Source: an uncultured Prevotella sp. (GTDB lineage: Bacteria > Bacteroidota > Bacteroidia > Bacteroidales > Bacteroidaceae). From it: DNA of 15,601 nucleotides. The notes under the pieces are model-generated. The model did not search any database. It was not told where the DNA came from and was given only the letters and a program-made list of their open reading frames with translations. Location of the stretch: assembly GCA_900556795.1 (NCBI GenBank), contig USQD01000016.1, positions 1 to 15,601 of the forward strand. The letters are read 5' to 3'. Shown piece by piece: positions 13,473 to 15,601 of the stretch (positions are counted from its first letter, which is position 1; every line of letters starts with the position of its first letter). The translations under genes and the position numbers were made by a program.

Positions 13473-15344
13473 ATGGTAGATTTATTCAATTATACCCGCC
13501 GTGCCTCTTCTGTGGCACATATCGGAGCCCTCGACCTGGGTGGCGATAACCCTATCCGCATCCAGTCGATGACCACCACCAACACCAATGATACCGAGGC
13601 TTGCGTTCGCCAGGCTGAGGAAATCATCAAGGCTGGTGGCGAACTGGTGCGCTTTACCACACAGGGTTCACGCGAGGCAGAGAACATGAAAAACATCAAT
13701 GCCGGCATCCGTGCCGACGGCTACCAGACTCCGCTCGTTGCCGATGTTCACTTCAATCCTAACGTTGCCGACGTGGCTGCTCTCTATTGTGAGAAAGTGC
13801 GCGTCAACCCTGGCAACTACGTAGATCCTGCCCGCAAGTTCATCAAGCAGGAATACACTGATGAAGAGTATGCTCACGAACTCAAGAAGATTGAGGAGCG
13901 CTTCATGCCTTTCCTCAACATCTGCAAGGAGAACCATACAGCCATCCGCATCGGCGTGAACCACGGTTCACTCTCCGACCGCATCCGCAACCGCTATGGC
14001 GATACCCCTGAGGGCATCGTAGAAAGCTGCCTCGAATTCCTGCGCATCTGCAAGAAGGAGAATTTCCACGATGTGGTTATCAGCATCAAGTCATCCAATA
14101 CCGTTGTGATGGTTCGCTCCATGCGCCTCCTGGTAGAAGAAATGGAGAAGGAAGGCATGAACTACCCACTCCACCTCGGCGTAACCGAAGCTGGCGAAGG
14201 CGAAGATGGCAGAATCAAGAGTGCCGTGGGCATCGGTGCCCTACTGGCTGACGGTATCGGCGATACAGTCCGTGTAAGCCTCAGCGAGGAGCCTGCTGCA
14301 GAGATTCCGGTGGCTCGTCATCTGGTGGATTACATCGGCAAGAAACAGGGACATCTTCTGATTCCTGCCGCAGCTTGTCCTAGCTTCGACTGGCTGCGCC
14401 CTACCCGCCGCGAAACCGTGGCTGTAGGCAATATCGGCGGCAACAACGTTCCGGTGGTTATCAGCAACCGAATCAACGGCGAGAGCACCGTTTGTGAGAA
14501 CAAGGATGCTACGCCTGATTATATCTACATTGGCGGCAAGATGCCTAAGCAGTTTGTGCCAGGTCAGAGCTACATCGTAGATTACAATGTTTACGAGACG
14601 CTGAACAGCAAGCCTGAAACCACAGGTGCCAAGCTCTACCCTATCTTCCCAGCCATGGCAATGCCGCTCATCGCCAGCATCAAGGCAGACATCAAGTTCC
14701 TCACCCTGCAGTTTGGTACTCCAGCCGAGGAATACATCGCCTGCCTGAAGGCTCATCCAGAGGTGGTAGTTATCTGCGTCAGCAATCATCAGAACCGCCT
14801 GGGCGACCAGCGTGCATTGGTTCACGAGATGATGAATGCCGGCTTGAAGAACCCTGTGGTTTTCGCCGAGATGTACCAGCACAGCAAGGAGGAGAAGAGC
14901 GACTTCCAGCTGGAGGCTGCTGCCGATATGGGAGCCTTGATGATAGATGGTCTTACCGATGGTATCTGGCTGATGAACGATGGTGACATCCCTGCTCAGA
15001 CAGTAGATGAAACCGCTTTCGGCATTCTCCAGGCAGCCCGTTTGCGCACCAGCAAGACCGAGTACATCAGCTGTCCTGGTTGTGGCAGGACCCTCTACGA
15101 TCTTCGTGAAACCATCGCCAAGATCAAGGAGGCAACCAAGCATCTCAAGGGCTTGAAGATTGGCATCATGGGCTGCATCGTGAATGGTCCAGGCGAAATG
15201 GCGGATGCCGATTACGGCTACGTAGGCGCCGGTCCTAACCGTGTAAGCCTCTATCGCAAGCAGGTTTGCGTAGAAAAGAACATTCCGCAGGAGGTGGCAG
15301 TGGAGCATCTGCTCGCCCTCATCGACTCGGATAAGGAAGGATAA
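13473..15344 (+). CDS. ispG: 4-hydroxy-3-methylbut-2-enyl diphosphate synthase IspG, long form
   Basis: IspG (GcpE) reduces MEcPP to HMBPP, the penultimate step of the MEP isoprenoid pathway, using a [4Fe-4S] cluster. The 623-residue product is the long three-domain type typical of Bacteroidetes, chlamydiae and plants, against about 370 residues in E. coli. The N-terminal TIM barrel starts with IRIQSMTTTNTND and includes VADVHFNP, KVRVNPGNY, IRIGVNHGSLSDR and LHLGVTEAGEGEDGR. An extra domain fills about residues 290-520. The C-terminal reductase part carries the cluster ligands Cys534 and Cys537 (CPGCGRTLYDL), Cys568 and Glu575 (GCIVNGPGE). The start at 13473 is preferred because the longer frame begins inside the purE terminator. 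No clear promoter of its own is seen, so it may depend on read-through. A strong terminator follows. Confidence 0.97.
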   Translation: MVDLFNYTRRASSVAHIGALDLGGDNPIRIQSMTTTNTNDTEACVRQAEEIIKAGGELVRFTTQGSREAENMKNINAGIRADGYQTPLVADVHFNPNVADVAALYCEKVRVNPGNYVDPARKFIKQEYTDEEYAHELKKIEERFMPFLNICKENHTAIRIGVNHGSLSDRIRNRYGDTPEGIVESCLEFLRICKKENFHDVVISIKSSNTVVMVRSMRLLVEEMEKEGMNYPLHLGVTEAGEGEDGRIKSAVGIGALLADGIGDTVRVSLSEEPAAEIPVARHLVDYIGKKQGHLLIPAAACPSFDWLRPTRRETVAVGNIGGNNVPVVISNRINGESTVCENKDATPDYIYIGGKMPKQFVPGQSYIVDYNVYETLNSKPETTGAKLYPIFPAMAMPLIASIKADIKFLTLQFGTPAEEYIACLKAHPEVVVICVSNHQNRLGDQRALVHEMMNAGLKNPVVFAEMYQHSKEEKSDFQLEAAADMGALMIDGLTDGIWLMNDGDIPAQTVDETAFGILQAARLRTSKTEYISCPGCGRTLYDLRETIAKIKEATKHLKGLKIGIMGCIVNGPGEMADADYGYVGAGPNRVSLYRKQVCVEKNIPQEVAVEHLLALIDSDKEG

Positions 15345-15370
15345 TAAAGAGAAAAATCATAAAAAACAGA

Positions 15371-15418
15371 AAGGTCAAACTTGTGAGGTAAGACACGAGT
15401 TTGACCTTCTTGTTTTAT
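15371..15418 (+). terminator. Strong terminator after ispG
   Basis: AAGGTCAAACT (15371-15381) pairs perfectly with AGTTTGACCTT (15398-15408). TGTG/CACG extends the stem to 15 bp (one G-T pair) around an 8-nt loop. The tail is CTTGTTTTATTTT. As the arm before the stem is also A-rich, it may work in both directions. Confidence 0.88.
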
Positions 15419-15601
15419 TTTGCAACAAAAGCAACAACAGATTTCTTTAGTTTAATCACCAATTTGTTTTCACTAAAAGCAAGAACTGTTGCAAAGAAAA
15501 AATGTTATCTTTAAGTTAATAAGAGTAACTCGCTCTAAATTGGACTTTGATTGAAAATCAAGAAGTTGGGCGTTTGCCTATATTATATAGGTAACAATAT
15601 G
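15419..15601. other. AT-rich intergenic tail with small palindromes
   Basis: No supported gene. CCTATAT-T-ATATAGG (15577-15591) is a perfect 7-bp palindrome, and TTGATT-GAA-AATCAA is a small one near 15548-15562. The window ends in ATG (15599-15601), which might start a gene beyond the window, but one codon gives no support. Confidence 0.4.

Noticed and set aside
14241..15308. Long open frame of 355 codons on the - strand
   Set aside because: It lies wholly antisense to ispG, which has all its catalytic motifs; long antisense frames are common in GC-richer, codon-biased genes. No protein family is recognisable.

Overview
The window looks like chromosomal DNA of a gut or oral Bacteroidales, most likely of the Prevotella/Segatella type. 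The evidence is repeated promoters of the Bacteroidetes form (TTTG, about 19-20 nt, TAnnTTTG), weak Shine-Dalgarno sites, a GLPGLI-family gene, the long form of IspG, and the sequence character of the proteins. No rRNA, tRNA, CRISPR array, transposase, integrase or phage gene was seen.

Layout. (1) 1-1713, + strand: the 3' part of ychF and then lgt, as one short operon. (2) 1714-5769: an accessory, more AT-rich stretch with the genes on the - strand. It holds a dyad-symmetric cluster of a 9-bp repeat (1969-2271), the C-terminal scar of an outer-membrane beta-barrel gene (2337-2441), a GLPGLI-family gene, a small secreted protein, and a TPR lipoprotein/membrane/HTH regulator. Upstream of the regulator are two palindromic elements. 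(3) 5770-8007, - strand: a tight operon of a U32 peptidase-family (TrhP-like) protein, SufE and a TrmH/SpoU methyltransferase, joined by a TAATG junction and an 8-nt overlap. It couples RNA modification with Fe-S supply. (4) 8237-9307, + strand: a papain-like (C1) lipoprotein protease. (5) 9308-9975: a long gap without a convincing protein gene. It contains two FNR/CRP-type palindromes 52 bp apart, a very good promoter, tandem imperfect repeats of about 100 bp and a strong intrinsic terminator. This is best read as a regulated noncoding RNA of about 430 nt, and it is the most novel-looking part of the window. (6) 9976-15344, + strand: a conserved unknown gene, rpoN (sigma-54), a PAP2-like membrane protein, purE and ispG, followed by a strong terminator at 15371-15418.

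How the parts work together. Most coding DNA is housekeeping: ribosome-associated ATPase, lipoprotein lipidation, Fe-S and RNA modification, alternative sigma factor, purine synthesis and MEP isoprenoid synthesis. lgt lipidates lipoproteins such as the two encoded here (TPR regulator, C1 protease). The accessory block looks like a decayed surface-protein locus next to an envelope-anchored one-component regulator. Promoters, terminators and the noncoding RNA were called by eye; transcription itself is inference.
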